The notes under the pieces were generated by a model that saw only the letters and a list, made by a program, of their open reading frames with translations, was not told the origin of the DNA and did not search any database. A DNA stretch of 64,000 nt from Antrihabitans auranticaus (GTDB taxonomy: Bacteria; Actinomycetota; Actinomycetes; Mycobacteriales; Mycobacteriaceae): the NCBI RefSeq assembly GCF_016481275.1, contig NZ_JAEMNW010000007.1:62001-126000 (forward strand), read 5' to 3'. Of the stretch, positions 44,845 to 55,187 are shown one piece after another. Position numbers and translations under genes: made by a program. Positions within the stretch are counted from its first letter, which is position 1. Each line of letters begins with the position of its first letter.

Positions 44845-45312
44845 TCAGCCTCGATACGGCGGCGCGACGCCCCAGCCCCACCGTGGGACGGGCGCATGTG
44901 CGACGACGGCCGCGCCCTTCTGCGAGTTCTCCAGCGCGAGCCGGGTGCCCCACTCGACATACGCCATGAACGCGGAGCGAAATTCAGGGTCGGCGGGGAG
45001 GTCGGCGTCGTCGGCGGCGAGGCTCATCGTCGTGGCGAAGCGGTGCCGCTGCTGCGGGGTGATCCCGAGGTCGATGTGGTGAGCCAGCATGCGCTCGTAG
45101 CCGCCGAGCTCGTCGGTGTACCGCGGCGGACCGCCGAAAACCTCGCCCCACCACAACGTCACGTGCGCGCGATGGTCTTCGCTGACGCCGCCTGGAAACA
45201 GAGCGGAGAGAAGGTCGTCCTGCTCGACGCGGTCGTAGAAGGCGTCGATCAGCCGCCGGAAGGCGTCCCCGCCGCCGGCCCACTCGTAGAGGCTCGGATC
45301 TTCGTCAGCCAC
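44845..45312 (-). CDS. Group II truncated hemoglobin
   Basis: A 155-residue globin-like protein of the trHbO type: YEWAGGGDAFRRLIDAFYDR, FPGG, HVTLWWGEVFGGPPRYT with the distal region, and the proximal histidine in ERMLAHHIDLGITPQQRHRF. It would bind O2 or NO in the cytoplasm. GTG 45312 lies seven bases from TACTCT (45325-45320 on its strand), so the start looks leaderless. The extended C-terminal tail (VPRWGWGVAPPYRG) is seen in mycobacterial GlbO. Confidence 0.88.
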   Translation of the reverse strand: MADEDPSLYEWAGGGDAFRRLIDAFYDRVEQDDLLSALFPGGVSEDHRAHVTLWWGEVFGGPPRYTDELGGYERMLAHHIDLGITPQQRHRFATTMSLAADDADLPADPEFRSAFMAYVEWGTRLALENSQKGAAVVAHAPVPRWGWGVAPPYRG

Positions 45313-45349
45313 GGGATCGAGAGTATCGCCTACTCCGTAGGGTGGCTGC

Positions 45350-47443
45350 GTGACTTCTGGACTTGATCAGGATTCGTTTCCCCGCCAGTACGCGCGCACC
45401 GTTCGGTACACGGTCGGCGCGCCGCGTTCGTTCGCGGTTGCGGGCACCAAGGTCGTATTTCTGCGGTCGCGGTCGGGCAGCGACCGGGCGAACATGCTGT
45501 GGACTCTCGATACGGTTTCCGGGAAGGAACGCATCGCCGCCGACCCCGCGGTGCTGCTGCACGGCGGCGCGGAAGAACTCTCCGCGGCCGAGCAGGCCAG
45601 GCGGGAACGCAGCCGTGAAACGTCGGCGGGGATTGTCGGATTCGCGCTCGACGACGCCGGACGCCAGGCAGTGTTCGCGTTGTCCGGGCGATTGTTCGTG
45701 ACCGATCTGGACAAGCGGGCCACGTCGGAGCTGCGTGTGCCGGGCCCGCTCGTCGATCCTCGCCTGTCGCCGGACGGCGCCTACGTCGCGTATGCGACTG
45801 TCGACGGCGAATTGCGGGTCATCGGCACGGACGGGTCGGGCGACGCGGCGCTCGGGCGTCCTGAACATCCCGGAGTCGTATGGGGCCAAGCCGAATTCAT
45901 CGCCCAGGAGGAGATGGGCCGCAGCCGTGGCTACTGGTGGTCGCCCGACAGCGACAGGCTCCTCGCCGAGCGCTCCGACGACACTCCGGTCCGGCGCTGG
46001 TGGATTGCCGACCCCGCCAATCCCGAGCGCAGGCCCGCTGAGGTTGCCTATCCGGCTGCCGGGACTCCCAACGCCGACGTCGACCTGTGGTTATTCGATC
46101 TCGCTGGTTCGCGAACCGAAATAACCTGGGACAAAGCCGAATTCCCGTATCTGGCCCATGTGCACTGGTCCATCGGCGGACCTCCCCTGCTGCTCGTCCA
46201 GGCCCGGGATCAACGCAGTCAGCGCGTGCTGACCGTCGATATCGATTCGGGTGCAACGGATGTGGTGCTCGAAGAGAGTGACGACACCTGGCTCGATCTG
46301 TTTCCGGGCGTGCCGGCGTGGACGCCGGGCGGGGACGTGGTCCGCATCTCGGACGCGACAGGGGTGCGTTGCCTGGTGGTCGGGGACAGGGCGTTGACGG
46401 GTCCGGAGCTACATGTGCGGTCTGTTGTTGCGACGACAGAATCGACCGTCTACTTCACCGCATCGGGCGGAGTCGAGGAGACGGGGCCACGGCCCGGCTG
46501 GGTCGGTGTGGCGCGAATCGGTCTGGACGGTTCGGGCTTCGAGTGGGTGTCGACGACCGACGGCGTGTCGACCGCAGTGGTCGGCGACGGGATCACCGTC
46601 GTCTCGACGGCCCGCGTGGATAGGCCGGGCACGCAGGTGCGGGTGCTCGAAAGTGGTGCGACGATTGCGTCCCACGCCGAGCAGCCGATACTCGTCGCCC
46701 GGCCGCAGTTCCGATTTGCCGGCGCGCGCCGGATCCCGTCGGCGGTTTTCCTGCCGAGTGATTACGACGGTTCGGCGCTTTTGCCCGTCCTCATGGACCC
46801 CTACGGCGGGCCGCACGGGCAGCGTGTAGCGGCGGCCCACAATCCCCACCTGACGTCTCAGTGGTTCGCTGACCAGGGCTTTGCGGTGGTTGTCGCGGAT
46901 GGGCGCGGTACGCCGGGGCGCAGTCCGGAGTGGGAGAAATCGATCGCGTTCGATTTTGCGGGTGCAACTCTCGACGATCAGGTCGAGGCGTTGCACGCGC
47001 TGGCGGAAGAGTTCCCGCTGGACCTCGGACGCGTCGGAATTCGGGGGTGGTCCTACGGCGGCTACCTGGCTGCGCTCGCGGTGCTGCGGCGTCCGGACGT
47101 GTTCCATGTCGGGGTCGCCGGCGCGCCGGTCACAGACTGGTCCCTGTACGACACGCACTACACGGAGCGCTACCTCGGGATGCCGGACAGCAAGGTCTAC
47201 CCGGCCAATTCGCTCATCGACTATGCCCCCGAACTGGAACGGCCGTTGCTGCTCATTCACGGTCTTGCCGACGACAACGTGGTCGTCGCACATACCCTTC
47301 GCCTCTCGTCGGCGTTGCTGGCGGCAGGGCGGCCGTATTCGGTGCTGCCGCTTTCGGGGGTCACGCACATGGCCTCTCAGGAGGACATCGCGGAGAATCT
47401 GTTGAAGCTGCAGGTCGATTTCATCAAGAAGGGGCTCGGGTAA
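45350..47443 (+). CDS. S9 family peptidase (dipeptidyl-peptidase IV-like)
   Basis: A 697-residue serine peptidase. The N-terminal beta-propeller (about 20-440; includes VVWGQAEFIAQEEMGRSRGY with the double-Glu motif of DPP IV enzymes) is followed by an alpha/beta hydrolase domain with the catalytic serine in GWSYGGYLAAL, Asp in HGLADDNVV and His in GVTHMASQ. No signal peptide is seen, so it is probably cytoplasmic. GTG 45350 has TAGGGT six bases upstream, fitting a leaderless start. It is divergent from the globin gene over 37 bases. Confidence 0.9.
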   Translation: MTSGLDQDSFPRQYARTVRYTVGAPRSFAVAGTKVVFLRSRSGSDRANMLWTLDTVSGKERIAADPAVLLHGGAEELSAAEQARRERSRETSAGIVGFALDDAGRQAVFALSGRLFVTDLDKRATSELRVPGPLVDPRLSPDGAYVAYATVDGELRVIGTDGSGDAALGRPEHPGVVWGQAEFIAQEEMGRSRGYWWSPDSDRLLAERSDDTPVRRWWIADPANPERRPAEVAYPAAGTPNADVDLWLFDLAGSRTEITWDKAEFPYLAHVHWSIGGPPLLLVQARDQRSQRVLTVDIDSGATDVVLEESDDTWLDLFPGVPAWTPGGDVVRISDATGVRCLVVGDRALTGPELHVRSVVATTESTVYFTASGGVEETGPRPGWVGVARIGLDGSGFEWVSTTDGVSTAVVGDGITVVSTARVDRPGTQVRVLESGATIASHAEQPILVARPQFRFAGARRIPSAVFLPSDYDGSALLPVLMDPYGGPHGQRVAAAHNPHLTSQWFADQGFAVVVADGRGTPGRSPEWEKSIAFDFAGATLDDQVEALHALAEEFPLDLGRVGIRGWSYGGYLAALAVLRRPDVFHVGVAGAPVTDWSLYDTHYTERYLGMPDSKVYPANSLIDYAPELERPLLLIHGLADDNVVVAHTLRLSSALLAAGRPYSVLPLSGVTHMASQEDIAENLLKLQVDFIKKGLG

Positions 47444-47477
47444 CAGCCCTGGTCAGAGGGTCGTTCTTCTGATAGTG

Positions 47478-47493
47478 TAGAACGTATGTTCGA
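47478..47493 (+). promoter_or_regulatory. LexA (SOS) box over the HNH gene start
   Basis: TAGAAC-GTAT-GTTCGA matches the mycobacterial SOS box TCGAAC-N4-GTTCGA at 11 of 12 positions. It overlaps the ATG (47486) and adjoins a TAGTGT -10 box (47473-47478), so LexA would cover the start of a leaderless message. Confidence 0.7.
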
Positions 47494-49198
47494 GCAGGGG
47501 GATTGGGGATCTGCTGCCGACTGGGCCGTCGCCCCGGTGGATCATTCGCGTCTGAAGCATCCGGTGCAGGCGCTGACGGCGATGGTGCTCGTCGCGCGGC
47601 AGGAGAATGCCGCGGCAGCGCAGAAGGTGTTCACTGCCGTCTGCGCCTACAGAATGGGAATCGCCGAAGACTTCGACCGCCTCGGTGAACAGGCCGCCGA
47701 CTGGCTGGGGGTCGGCGCGGAAATGGAAGTCGCGCTCGTCCTCGGGGTCTCTGTGGGTACGGCCAGGAAGCTGATTTCCGTCGGCGTGACTCTCGACACG
47801 CGACTGCCGCTGGTGAAGGCGGCGTTCGTCGCGGGTGAGCTGGATTTCTCCAGGGTTCGGACGATTGTCGACGCGGTCGACGGTGTTTCGGAAGCGACCG
47901 TTTCCGCCGTCGAGGCGGCGATTGTCGACGCCGCTCTGCAGCGACCGCCGCGCGCGCTGGCAAACGAGATTGCGCGGCTGCTGATCGCAGCAAATCCCGA
48001 CGACGCCGCAGAATCGCGCAAGAAGCGCGAAAAGCACTCACGCACTGTGAAAATTACGCCCGACTCGCACGGCATGGCCGCCCTGTTCGCAACCATGACA
48101 GCCGCGGAAGGTGTCGTGGTGTCGACCCGAATCGACGAGATGGCCGCGACCGTATGCCGACGGGATCCGCGCACGCCTGCAACGCTCCGCACGGATGCAT
48201 TCGTCGCGCTTATCAATTGCGAAACGCATCTGGCGTGCAGATGTGAGACTGCGGACTGCCCATTCGCCCATCTGCCCGCGGCCGAACCCGCGACCGTCCA
48301 CCTGCACGTGCATGTCGACGTGGAGACTCTGCTCGGCTTCGCGGACAATCCGGCGAACCTCGAAGGTCACGGCCCGATCGACCCGGACCTCGCCCGACGC
48401 TTCGCGCAGGACGCGACGTGGCAGGCAATCGTTGAAGAGACGCGTTCGCGGTGCCCGGCCAAAGCTCATCCGGCAGGCTTTGTGCCCACCGCGACAAAGC
48501 TTCTTCCACCGCCCGTACCGAGCGGAATCGGCGGCGCGATCGCCGACATCAAGGCGGCAATCGATGCGGACCCGAAGGTCCTCGACGGTGAGTTTCCCGA
48601 CGGCCACGGCGGACTCGACGAACCACCACCCGGTGCGCTGTCGTATCGACCGCGCAAGGAGGTCAAAGACAAGGTCTACGCCAAGTATTCGACGTGCACC
48701 TTCCCGAATTGCTATGTGCCGGTCCGGAAATGCCAGTTCGATCACATCGAACCGTTCGACCACTCGGATCCTGAGCGCGGCGGTTGGACTATCGAATCGA
48801 ACGGACATCCCGCGTGTCCGTACCACCACCAGGCCAAGACCGACGGGATCTTTCGCGTCGTCAGGATGGCGGGCGACGCCATCGTCTGGGTGTCGCGGAA
48901 CGGCGCAGTCGGAATCACAATCCCGGAGGAGCTGGGCGGTAGCCACGAGCCCGAAGCGCGCAAGCCCGTCAAGCTGACTCGACCAGCGCCGGCCGAAGAT
49001 CCGCCCGACGACGCCATCTACGACCCCACCTGGTGGGAGCAGCACATGCAGTCCGGCGACCGACCTCCGACACTGGCGGATATGGCGCAACTCACCGACC
49101 GGCGGCTGGCGGTTATCTATCGGGAACTCGGAACCCACTACGAAGAACACCTGGCGATACTCGCCGCGCGTGATCGCCATATGCCGCCGCCGTACTGA
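47486..49198 (+). CDS. DUF222/HNH endonuclease domain protein (13E12 type)
   Basis: A 570-residue protein of the 13E12 repeat family, with DUF222 in the N-terminal two thirds (about 20-370) and a C-terminal HNH nuclease motif: CTFPNCYVPVRKCQFDHIEP, then HPACPYHHQAKT. Family members in M. tuberculosis, including Rv0515 in the matching gene interval, belong to the LexA regulon. The ATG lies inside a LexA box and seven bases after TAGTGT. It is a nuclease candidate with unknown target; it may be a mobile or DNA-repair element. Confidence 0.88.
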   Translation: MFEQGDWGSAADWAVAPVDHSRLKHPVQALTAMVLVARQENAAAAQKVFTAVCAYRMGIAEDFDRLGEQAADWLGVGAEMEVALVLGVSVGTARKLISVGVTLDTRLPLVKAAFVAGELDFSRVRTIVDAVDGVSEATVSAVEAAIVDAALQRPPRALANEIARLLIAANPDDAAESRKKREKHSRTVKITPDSHGMAALFATMTAAEGVVVSTRIDEMAATVCRRDPRTPATLRTDAFVALINCETHLACRCETADCPFAHLPAAEPATVHLHVHVDVETLLGFADNPANLEGHGPIDPDLARRFAQDATWQAIVEETRSRCPAKAHPAGFVPTATKLLPPPVPSGIGGAIADIKAAIDADPKVLDGEFPDGHGGLDEPPPGALSYRPRKEVKDKVYAKYSTCTFPNCYVPVRKCQFDHIEPFDHSDPERGGWTIESNGHPACPYHHQAKTDGIFRVVRMAGDAIVWVSRNGAVGITIPEELGGSHEPEARKPVKLTRPAPAEDPPDDAIYDPTWWEQHMQSGDRPPTLADMAQLTDRRLAVIYRELGTHYEEHLAILAARDRHMPPPY

Positions 49199-49225
49199 TC
49201 CCAACTCTCTGAGAGACTGGACCCC

Positions 49226-50542
49226 GTGACTGTCTCTTCCGCCGCCTCTGCTCAATTGTTCGAGCGTGCGTCCGCGGTCATCCCTGGCGGCGTGAATTCG
49301 CCGGTCCGGGCCTTTCAATCGGTCGGCGGAACACCCCGCTTCATCAGCAAAGCTTCCGGTTACACGCTGACCGACGCGGACGGCAACGACTACGTCGACC
49401 TGATCTGTTCGTGGGGTCCGATGATCCTCGGCCACGCCCACCCGGCTGTGGTCGAAGCAGTGCAGAAGGCGGCATCGAGCGGGCTCTCGTTCGGCGCACC
49501 GACCGAGGCCGAGATCGAACTCGCCGAGGAGATCGTGGGCCGCGTCGAGCCGGTCGAGCAGGTTCGTCTCGTCAACTCCGGAACCGAAGCGACGATGAGC
49601 GCTGTGCGCCTCGCTCGCGGGTTCACCGGAAAAACCAAGATCATCAAGTTTGCCGGCTGCTACCACGGCCACGTCGACGCGCTTCTCGCCGACGCGGGGT
49701 CCGGCGTCGCGACCCTCGGCCTGCCGACCTCCCCAGGCGTCACCGGCGCGCAGGCGGCGGACACAATTGTCTTGCCCTACAACAACCTTGACGCGGTCGC
49801 GGACGCATTCGCGACGAACCAGGGCGAAATCGCGTGCATCATCACCGAAGCCGCCGCGGGCAACATGGGTGCGGTCGCACCGGCTGCCGGTTTCAACGAA
49901 GGGCTCCGGCGCCTCGCGAACGCTCACGACGCCCTGCTCATCATGGACGAGGTTATGACCGGTTTCCGGGTCAGCCCGTCGGGTTGGTACGGCCTCGAAG
50001 GCGTCGCGGGCGACCTGTACACGTTCGGCAAAGTGATGTCGGGTGGACTTCCCGCAGCAGCATTCGGCGGTCGTGCAGACGTGATGAGCCGCCTCGCGCC
50101 GGTGGGACCGGTCTATCAGGCAGGCACGTTGTCGGGTAACCCCGTGGCGGTCGCGGCTGGTTTGGCAACCCTGCGGGCAGCTGATCAGGAGGTCTACGCG
50201 GCCCTCGACCGCAACGCTGCGCGACTCGGGCAGCTGATCGGCGATTCGCTGACCGCGGAGGGCGTCGAGCACGTCGTCCAATTCGCGGGCAACATGGTGA
50301 GCGTGTTCTTCGCCGCCGACCCGGTCACCGACTACGCCGCCGCCAAGGCCAGCCAGACCTGGCGGTTCCCAGCCTTCTTCCATGCCCTGCTCGAACGCGG
50401 CGTGTACCCGCCGCCCAGCGCGTACGAGGCGTGGTTCGTTTCCGCGGCAATCGACGACCGCGCATTGGGCATCATCGAAGACGCACTACCTGCTGCCGCC
50501 AAGGCAGCCGCACAAGCGACAAAAGAGGGATCTACGACGTGA
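49226..50542 (+). CDS. hemL: Glutamate-1-semialdehyde 2,1-aminomutase
   Basis: HemL converts glutamate-1-semialdehyde to 5-aminolevulinate, completing the C5 route begun by HemA. The 438-residue PLP enzyme has [57 protein letters not shown] and the cofactor lysine Lys269 in [12 protein letters not shown]. The GTG start has no clear ribosome binding site. Its stop overlaps the GTG of the phosphatase gene, starting the coupled hemL-ccs run known from Rv0524-Rv0529. Confidence 0.96.
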   Translation: MTVSSAASAQLFERASAVIPGGVNSPVRAFQSVGGTPRFISKASGYTLTDADGNDYVDLICSWGPMILGHAHPAVVEAVQKAASSGLSFGAPTEAEIELAEEIVGRVEPVEQVRLVNSGTEATMSAVRLARGFTGKTKIIKFAGCYHGHVDALLADAGSGVATLGLPTSPGVTGAQAADTIVLPYNNLDAVADAFATNQGEIACIITEAAAGNMGAVAPAAGFNEGLRRLANAHDALLIMDEVMTGFRVSPSGWYGLEGVAGDLYTFGKVMSGGLPAAAFGGRADVMSRLAPVGPVYQAGTLSGNPVAVAAGLATLRAADQEVYAALDRNAARLGQLIGDSLTAEGVEHVVQFAGNMVSVFFAADPVTDYAAAKASQTWRFPAFFHALLERGVYPPPSAYEAWFVSAAIDDRALGIIEDALPAAAKAAAQATKEGSTT

Positions 50543-51189
50543 CGTCACTCGACCAGCCAGCCATCAAGACGATCGTGCACGTTCTGCGGCACGGCGAGGT
50601 CCATAACCCGGACGGGATTCTGTACGGCCGGATCCCCGGCTTCCAGCTGTCCGACAACGGCCGCGCTCAGGCCGAGGCAGTTGCGAAAGTGCTTGCCAAC
50701 CACGACATCACGCTGGTCGTAGCGTCACCGCTGCAGCGCGCCCAGGAAACGGCGGCGCCGATCGCGGCCGCCCACGGCCTGGAGATCCAGACCGACGACA
50801 ACCTCATCGAAGCCGGGAACGCGTTCGAAGGTCTGCGTGTCGCTGTCGGCGACGGTGCCCTGAGCCGCCCTCGGCACTGGTGGAAGTTGCGCAACCCGTT
50901 CACGCCGTCGTGGGGCGAGCCGTACCTGCACATTGCGCATCGCATGCTCGCCGCGATCAACAAGGCGCGCGTGGACGGTGCCGGGCACGAGGTCGTGTGT
51001 GTGTCGCACCAACTCCCCGTGTGGACGCTGCGCAGGTTCCTGCAGGGCGAGCGCCTATGGCACGACCCCCGCCACAGGCAGTGCGGACTGGCCTCGTTGA
51101 CGTCGTTGGTCTACAAAGGCGACACGCTTGTCGACATCATCTACTCCGAACCTGCGGGCGCATCGGATCCGAGGGTGACCGGCGCATGA
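50539..51189 (+). CDS. Histidine phosphatase family protein
   Basis: A 216-residue member of the phosphoglycerate-mutase-like superfamily, homologous to Rv0525. The phosphohistidine motif is [14 protein letters not shown], with the second histidine in [15 protein letters not shown]. It is more likely a phosphatase than a glycolytic mutase. GTG 50539 overlaps the hemL stop (GTGA), with AGAGGGA eight bases upstream. Its stop overlaps the start of the TlpA-like gene. The substrate is unknown. Confidence 0.87.
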   Translation: MTSLDQPAIKTIVHVLRHGEVHNPDGILYGRIPGFQLSDNGRAQAEAVAKVLANHDITLVVASPLQRAQETAAPIAAAHGLEIQTDDNLIEAGNAFEGLRVAVGDGALSRPRHWWKLRNPFTPSWGEPYLHIAHRMLAAINKARVDGAGHEVVCVSHQLPVWTLRRFLQGERLWHDPRHRQCGLASLTSLVYKGDTLVDIIYSEPAGASDPRVTGA

Positions 51190-51773
51190 AGCGGTTGCGG
51201 GCCGCGTGTTGCCTGCTCCTGATCGGGCTGGCCACGGCCGGCTGCGCTGGGACCGACGCGGTCGCGCAAGGCGGCACGTTCGACTTCGTTGCGCCGGGCG
51301 GCAAGACCGAGATCTTCTACGACCCGCCGGCGGACCGTGGCACGGTCGGCAAGCTGTCGGGTCCGGACCTCATGGTCGACGACAAGACGACGGCGCTCTC
51401 GGACTTCGCCGGTGAGGTCGTGGTGATCAATCTGTGGGGTCAGTGGTGCGGTCCGTGCCGGGGTGAGGCCGACGATCTCGAGCAGGTCGCCGAAGCGACG
51501 CGCAATCTCGGCGTGGCGTTCCTCGGCATCAACGTCCGCGACTATGCGAAGGACAAGGCGCAGGACTTCGTCAAGGACCGCGGCGTCAGCTACCCCTCGA
51601 TCTACGACCCCGAGATGCGGACCGTCCTCGCGCTCGGTGGTGTGCCGACGACGACCCTGCCGACCACGCTGGTCCTCGACCGCCAGCACCGCGTCGCCGC
51701 TGTGTTCCTGAAGGAACTGCTCGCCGAAGATCTGCAGCCGGTCGTCGAGCGGATCGCGGGGGAGACCTCGTGA
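51186..51773 (+). CDS. TlpA/ResA-like thioredoxin lipoprotein (cytochrome c maturation)
   Basis: A 195-residue secreted thioredoxin-fold protein, homologous to Rv0526 (CcsX/ResA type). The signal peptide ends in lipobox ATAGC (Cys about residue 20). The redox motif WCGPC has Cys88 and Cys91 ([17 protein letters not shown]), and the cis-proline region is [14 protein letters not shown]. It would keep apocytochrome c cysteines reduced for heme attachment, fed with electrons by CcdA. It is coupled by four-base overlaps to both neighbours. Confidence 0.9.
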   Translation: MKRLRAACCLLLIGLATAGCAGTDAVAQGGTFDFVAPGGKTEIFYDPPADRGTVGKLSGPDLMVDDKTTALSDFAGEVVVINLWGQWCGPCRGEADDLEQVAEATRNLGVAFLGINVRDYAKDKAQDFVKDRGVSYPSIYDPEMRTVLALGGVPTTTLPTTLVLDRQHRVAAVFLKELLAEDLQPVVERIAGETS

Positions 51774-52576
51774 ACCTCGCGAGCATCGGCGACACCTTCG
51801 AGTCCACCGCGTCCAGCGGTCCGTTGCTGCTCGCCCTCGGTGCCTGCGCGTTGGCCGGTCTCGTGTCCTTCGCTTCGCCCTGTGTGGTTCCGCTCGTCCC
51901 CGGTTACCTCTCCTACCTGGCGGGACTGGTCGGCGCGGACGCTCCGCCGGTGACTGCCGCCGAAGCTGTCGCGACCAAAACACGGACCGGACGCGCTCGG
52001 GTTGTCGGCGCATCCGCCCTGTTCGTCGCAGGGTTCACGGTGGTCTTCGTTCTCGCGTCGGTCACCGTCTTCGGGGTCGTCGAAACTCTTGTCATCAATC
52101 GTGAAGTGCTGCAACGCGTCGGCGGCGTGATCACGATCATCCTGGGCCTCGTGTTCGTCGGCCTGATACCTGCGCTGCAGCGGGACGTCCGATTCGAGCC
52201 ACGCCGCGTCGGCAGTCTCGTCGGTGCGCCGTTGCTCGGCGCCGTGTTCGCACTCGGCTGGACGCCCTGCCTGGGCCCCACCCTGGGCGGCGTCATGTCT
52301 GTCGCGTCGGGAACCGAAGGCACTACCGCGGCGCGCGGAGTCGTGCTCATCATCGCGTACTGCGCGGGCCTGGGACTGCCGTTCGTGATCCTCGCCTTCG
52401 GGTCTGCGGGAGCGCTGCGCGGCGTCGGCTGGCTGCGCCGCCATGCACGCACTATCCAGATCTTCGGCGGGATCCTGCTGATCGCCGTCGGGATCGCCCT
52501 GGTGACGGGCCTGTGGGACCAGTTCGTCACATGGGTGAGGGATGCCTTCGTCTCGGATGCTGTTCTGCCGATATGA
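51770..52576 (+). CDS. ccdA: Cytochrome c biogenesis protein CcdA
   Basis: CcdA carries electrons across the membrane to the extracytoplasmic thioredoxin-like protein. The 268-residue protein has six or more helices, the cysteine motifs [17 protein letters not shown] and [13 protein letters not shown], and the usual length. It is coupled by GTGA to the tlpA-like gene and by ATGA to resB. This matches Rv0527. Confidence 0.93.
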   Translation: MNLASIGDTFESTASSGPLLLALGACALAGLVSFASPCVVPLVPGYLSYLAGLVGADAPPVTAAEAVATKTRTGRARVVGASALFVAGFTVVFVLASVTVFGVVETLVINREVLQRVGGVITIILGLVFVGLIPALQRDVRFEPRRVGSLVGAPLLGAVFALGWTPCLGPTLGGVMSVASGTEGTTAARGVVLIIAYCAGLGLPFVILAFGSAGALRGVGWLRRHARTIQIFGGILLIAVGIALVTGLWDQFVTWVRDAFVSDAVLPI

Positions 52577-54213
52577 CGACCACACAACTGCGGCCCGCAG
52601 CGCCGACCCCACCCCGCAAGCAATCCGCCTTCGGACGTGCCATCGCCCTGATCCGCAACACTTGGCGCGCGCTCACGAGCATGCGGACAGCGTTGATGCT
52701 GCTCTTCCTGCTCGCACTCGCAGCGATCCCTGGCGCTCTACTGCCCCAACGGAGCCTCAACCTCGGCAAGGTCGACGAATACATCGCCGATCGCCCGACC
52801 CTCGGTCCTTGGCTGGACCGCCTCGAACTGTTCGATGTCTTCTCGAGTTTCTGGTTCACGAGCATCTATGTGCTGCTGTTCATTTCGCTCGTCGGCTGCA
52901 TCGTCCCGCGTTGCTTCGACCACGCGAAAGCCCTGCGGACGCAGCCCGTGCCGGCGCCCCGCAATCTCGGCCGGCTCCCGCACCATCACCGGACTGTCCT
53001 CGACGAGTCTCCCGAAGTTGTTGCAGAGCACATCCGTTCGGGCTTGCGCGGCTGGCGGGTCACGGTGCGGTCCAGCGAGACGGAGACGACGGTCTCGGCG
53101 GAGAAGGGCTACCTGCGCGAACTCGGCAACCTCGTCTTCCATCTCTCGCTGGTCGGTCTGCTGGTGGCGATCGCGGTCGGGAAGCTGTTCTCGTACGAGG
53201 GCAACGTCATCGTCATTGCCGACGGCGGTCCGGGGTTCTGCACGACGACGCCTGCGGTGTTCGACTCCTTCCGGGCGGGCAATATCGAGGACGGCACCGG
53301 ACTGACCCCGATCTGTATCCGCGTCAAGAACTTCCACGCCGACTATCTCGACAACGGTCAGGCCGAGCAGTTCACGTCCGATATCAGCTACCAGGCCGGC
53401 GCGGACCTCGAGAACAACACCTGGCGCGATCAGACGCTGCAGGTGAACCATCCGCTTCGCGTTGCCGGCGACCGTGTCTACCTGCAGGGCCACGGCTATG
53501 CGCCGACGTTCACGGTCACGTTCCCGAAGGGTGAGACCCGCACCGAGACATTGCAGTGGCGGCCCGACGACGCGCGGACCTTCCTGAGCAGCGGCGCCAT
53601 GCGGTTCGACCCGCCCGGCGGTCTGTATCCGAGCGAAGAAGAGCGGCGGAAGAACCAGATCGCGATCGAGGGCCTGTTCGCGCCGACCGCCGTCCTGCAT
53701 GGTGAGCTGCTCTCGTCAGGTTTCCCCGAGATGATTCGACCTGCTGTCGCCATCGACATCTATCGCGGCGACACCGGCCTCGATACCGGGCTTCCGCAGT
53801 CGCTGTTCTCGCTGAACAAGGAACTGATCAACCAGGGCCGGCTCACCAAAGAGGCCCGCAAGAATCTCGAGCCCGGCCAGAGCGTCACCCTGAACGACGG
53901 CAAGACGACGGTCCGTTTCGACGGTGCGAAGGAGTTCGTCAACCTGCAGGTGTCCCACGACCCCGCGCAGCAGTGGGTACTGGTATCGGCGATCACGATG
54001 ATGCTCGGTCTGCTCGTGTCGCTCGTCATCAAGAGACGCAGGGTCTGGGCGCGGATCCACATCGGCGAAGCCGTTGACGACGAGTCGAAACGACGTACTG
54101 TAGTAGAGCTTGGTGGGCTGGCCCGAACAGATCAGGCCGGTTGGGGCGACGAGTTCGATCGATTGTGCACACGCCTTTTGCCCACCACATCGTCTGGAAA
54201 AGCAGGAGACTGA
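52573..54213 (+). CDS. resB: Cytochrome c biogenesis protein ResB
   Basis: ResB (Ccs1) forms with CcsB the System II heme lyase. The 546-residue protein has membrane helices near residues 38-58 ([20 protein letters not shown]), 95-115 and 180-200, a large extracytoplasmic domain (about 205-470) and a final helix ([20 protein letters not shown]). The ATG overlaps the ccdA stop. ccsB follows four bases after its stop. This matches Rv0528. Confidence 0.92.
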   Translation: MTTTQLRPAAPTPPRKQSAFGRAIALIRNTWRALTSMRTALMLLFLLALAAIPGALLPQRSLNLGKVDEYIADRPTLGPWLDRLELFDVFSSFWFTSIYVLLFISLVGCIVPRCFDHAKALRTQPVPAPRNLGRLPHHHRTVLDESPEVVAEHIRSGLRGWRVTVRSSETETTVSAEKGYLRELGNLVFHLSLVGLLVAIAVGKLFSYEGNVIVIADGGPGFCTTTPAVFDSFRAGNIEDGTGLTPICIRVKNFHADYLDNGQAEQFTSDISYQAGADLENNTWRDQTLQVNHPLRVAGDRVYLQGHGYAPTFTVTFPKGETRTETLQWRPDDARTFLSSGAMRFDPPGGLYPSEEERRKNQIAIEGLFAPTAVLHGELLSSGFPEMIRPAVAIDIYRGDTGLDTGLPQSLFSLNKELINQGRLTKEARKNLEPGQSVTLNDGKTTVRFDGAKEFVNLQVSHDPAQQWVLVSAITMMLGLLVSLVIKRRRVWARIHIGEAVDDESKRRTVVELGGLARTDQAGWGDEFDRLCTRLLPTTSSGKAGD

Positions 54214-54217
54214 ACTG

Positions 54218-55177
54218 ATGCCGATCAACGAGAACCTTGCCGCGTTCAGCGACCTCGCGTTTCGGACCGCCTTTCTGATCTACTTCCTCGCCTTCTGCCT
54301 GCTGATCGGTCAGTACGCGACGTCGCGGGTGAACAAGGTCGAAGCACGCGAACTGGTCGGCGTAGGCGCGGGTTCCGCTGTCCCGGGCCGCGTGATCGAA
54401 GCGCCTGCCAAGTCGTTGTCGGAGCGCCTCGGCAATATGAGCGTCTCGGTTCTGGTTGTCGGTTTCGCCTCGCACATTGCGTCGATCGTGCTGCGCGGAT
54501 TCGCGACCGAACGGTTCCCGCTCGGCAACATGTACGAGTTCGTAACGATGGCCTGCGCTGCCGCCGTCGCTGTCGGACTGGTGATCATGCGCGGTCAGAA
54601 GTACCGCTCGATGTGGGTGTTCCTGCTCCCGCCGGTGATGATCCTGATGTTCCTCGCGGCGACCGTGCTCTATGCGGATGCCGCTCCGGTCGTGCCTGCC
54701 CTGCGGTCGTACTGGCTCCCGATCCACGTGACGATCGTGAGTGTCGGCAGCGGTGTGTTCATGGTCGCAGGCGTGGCGAGTGCGCTGTACCTGCTGCGCA
54801 TGCGACAGCCCGCAGGGTCCGAAGCCGACGGGTTCGTCGGCAAGATTGCCCGCCGACTGCCCGATGCGCAGACCCTCGACCGCCTTGCCTACAAAACGAC
54901 CATCATCGGCTTCCCGCTGTTCGGCGCCGGCGTCATCCTGGGTGCGATCTGGGCCGAGTCCGCGTGGGGCCGGTTCTGGGGTTGGGATCCCAAGGAGACG
55001 ATGGCGTTCATCGCCTGGGTGATCTACGCGGCGTACCTCCACGCGCGCGCGACCTCCGGTTGGCGAGACACCAAAGCCGCGTGGATCAACGTGGCAGGAT
55101 TCGTCGCGATGATCTTCAATCTCTTCGTGATCAACATGGTGGTGCAGGGGCTGCACTCGTACGCAGGACTGACCTAG
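54218..55177 (+). CDS. ccsB: Cytochrome c biogenesis protein CcsB (CcsA/CcsB heme handling)
   Basis: A 319-residue multi-span protein of the CcsA family that handles heme and, with ResB, joins it to apocytochrome c outside the membrane. The heme-binding WWD motif is ESAWGRFWGWDPKETMAFIA; flanking histidines occur in YWLPIHVTIVSVG and AYLHARATSGW. AGGAGA (54204-54209) lies eight bases upstream of the ATG. This matches Rv0529. Confidence 0.93.
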   Translation: MPINENLAAFSDLAFRTAFLIYFLAFCLLIGQYATSRVNKVEARELVGVGAGSAVPGRVIEAPAKSLSERLGNMSVSVLVVGFASHIASIVLRGFATERFPLGNMYEFVTMACAAAVAVGLVIMRGQKYRSMWVFLLPPVMILMFLAATVLYADAAPVVPALRSYWLPIHVTIVSVGSGVFMVAGVASALYLLRMRQPAGSEADGFVGKIARRLPDAQTLDRLAYKTTIIGFPLFGAGVILGAIWAESAWGRFWGWDPKETMAFIAWVIYAAYLHARATSGWRDTKAAWINVAGFVAMIFNLFVINMVVQGLHSYAGLT

Positions 55178-55187
55178 GAGACTCGCC

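Noticed and set aside
47486-49198. HNH gene as a mobile element
   Set aside because: No terminal repeats, target duplications or composition change are seen, and the gene occupies the same interval as Rv0515. It is kept as an ordinary CDS.
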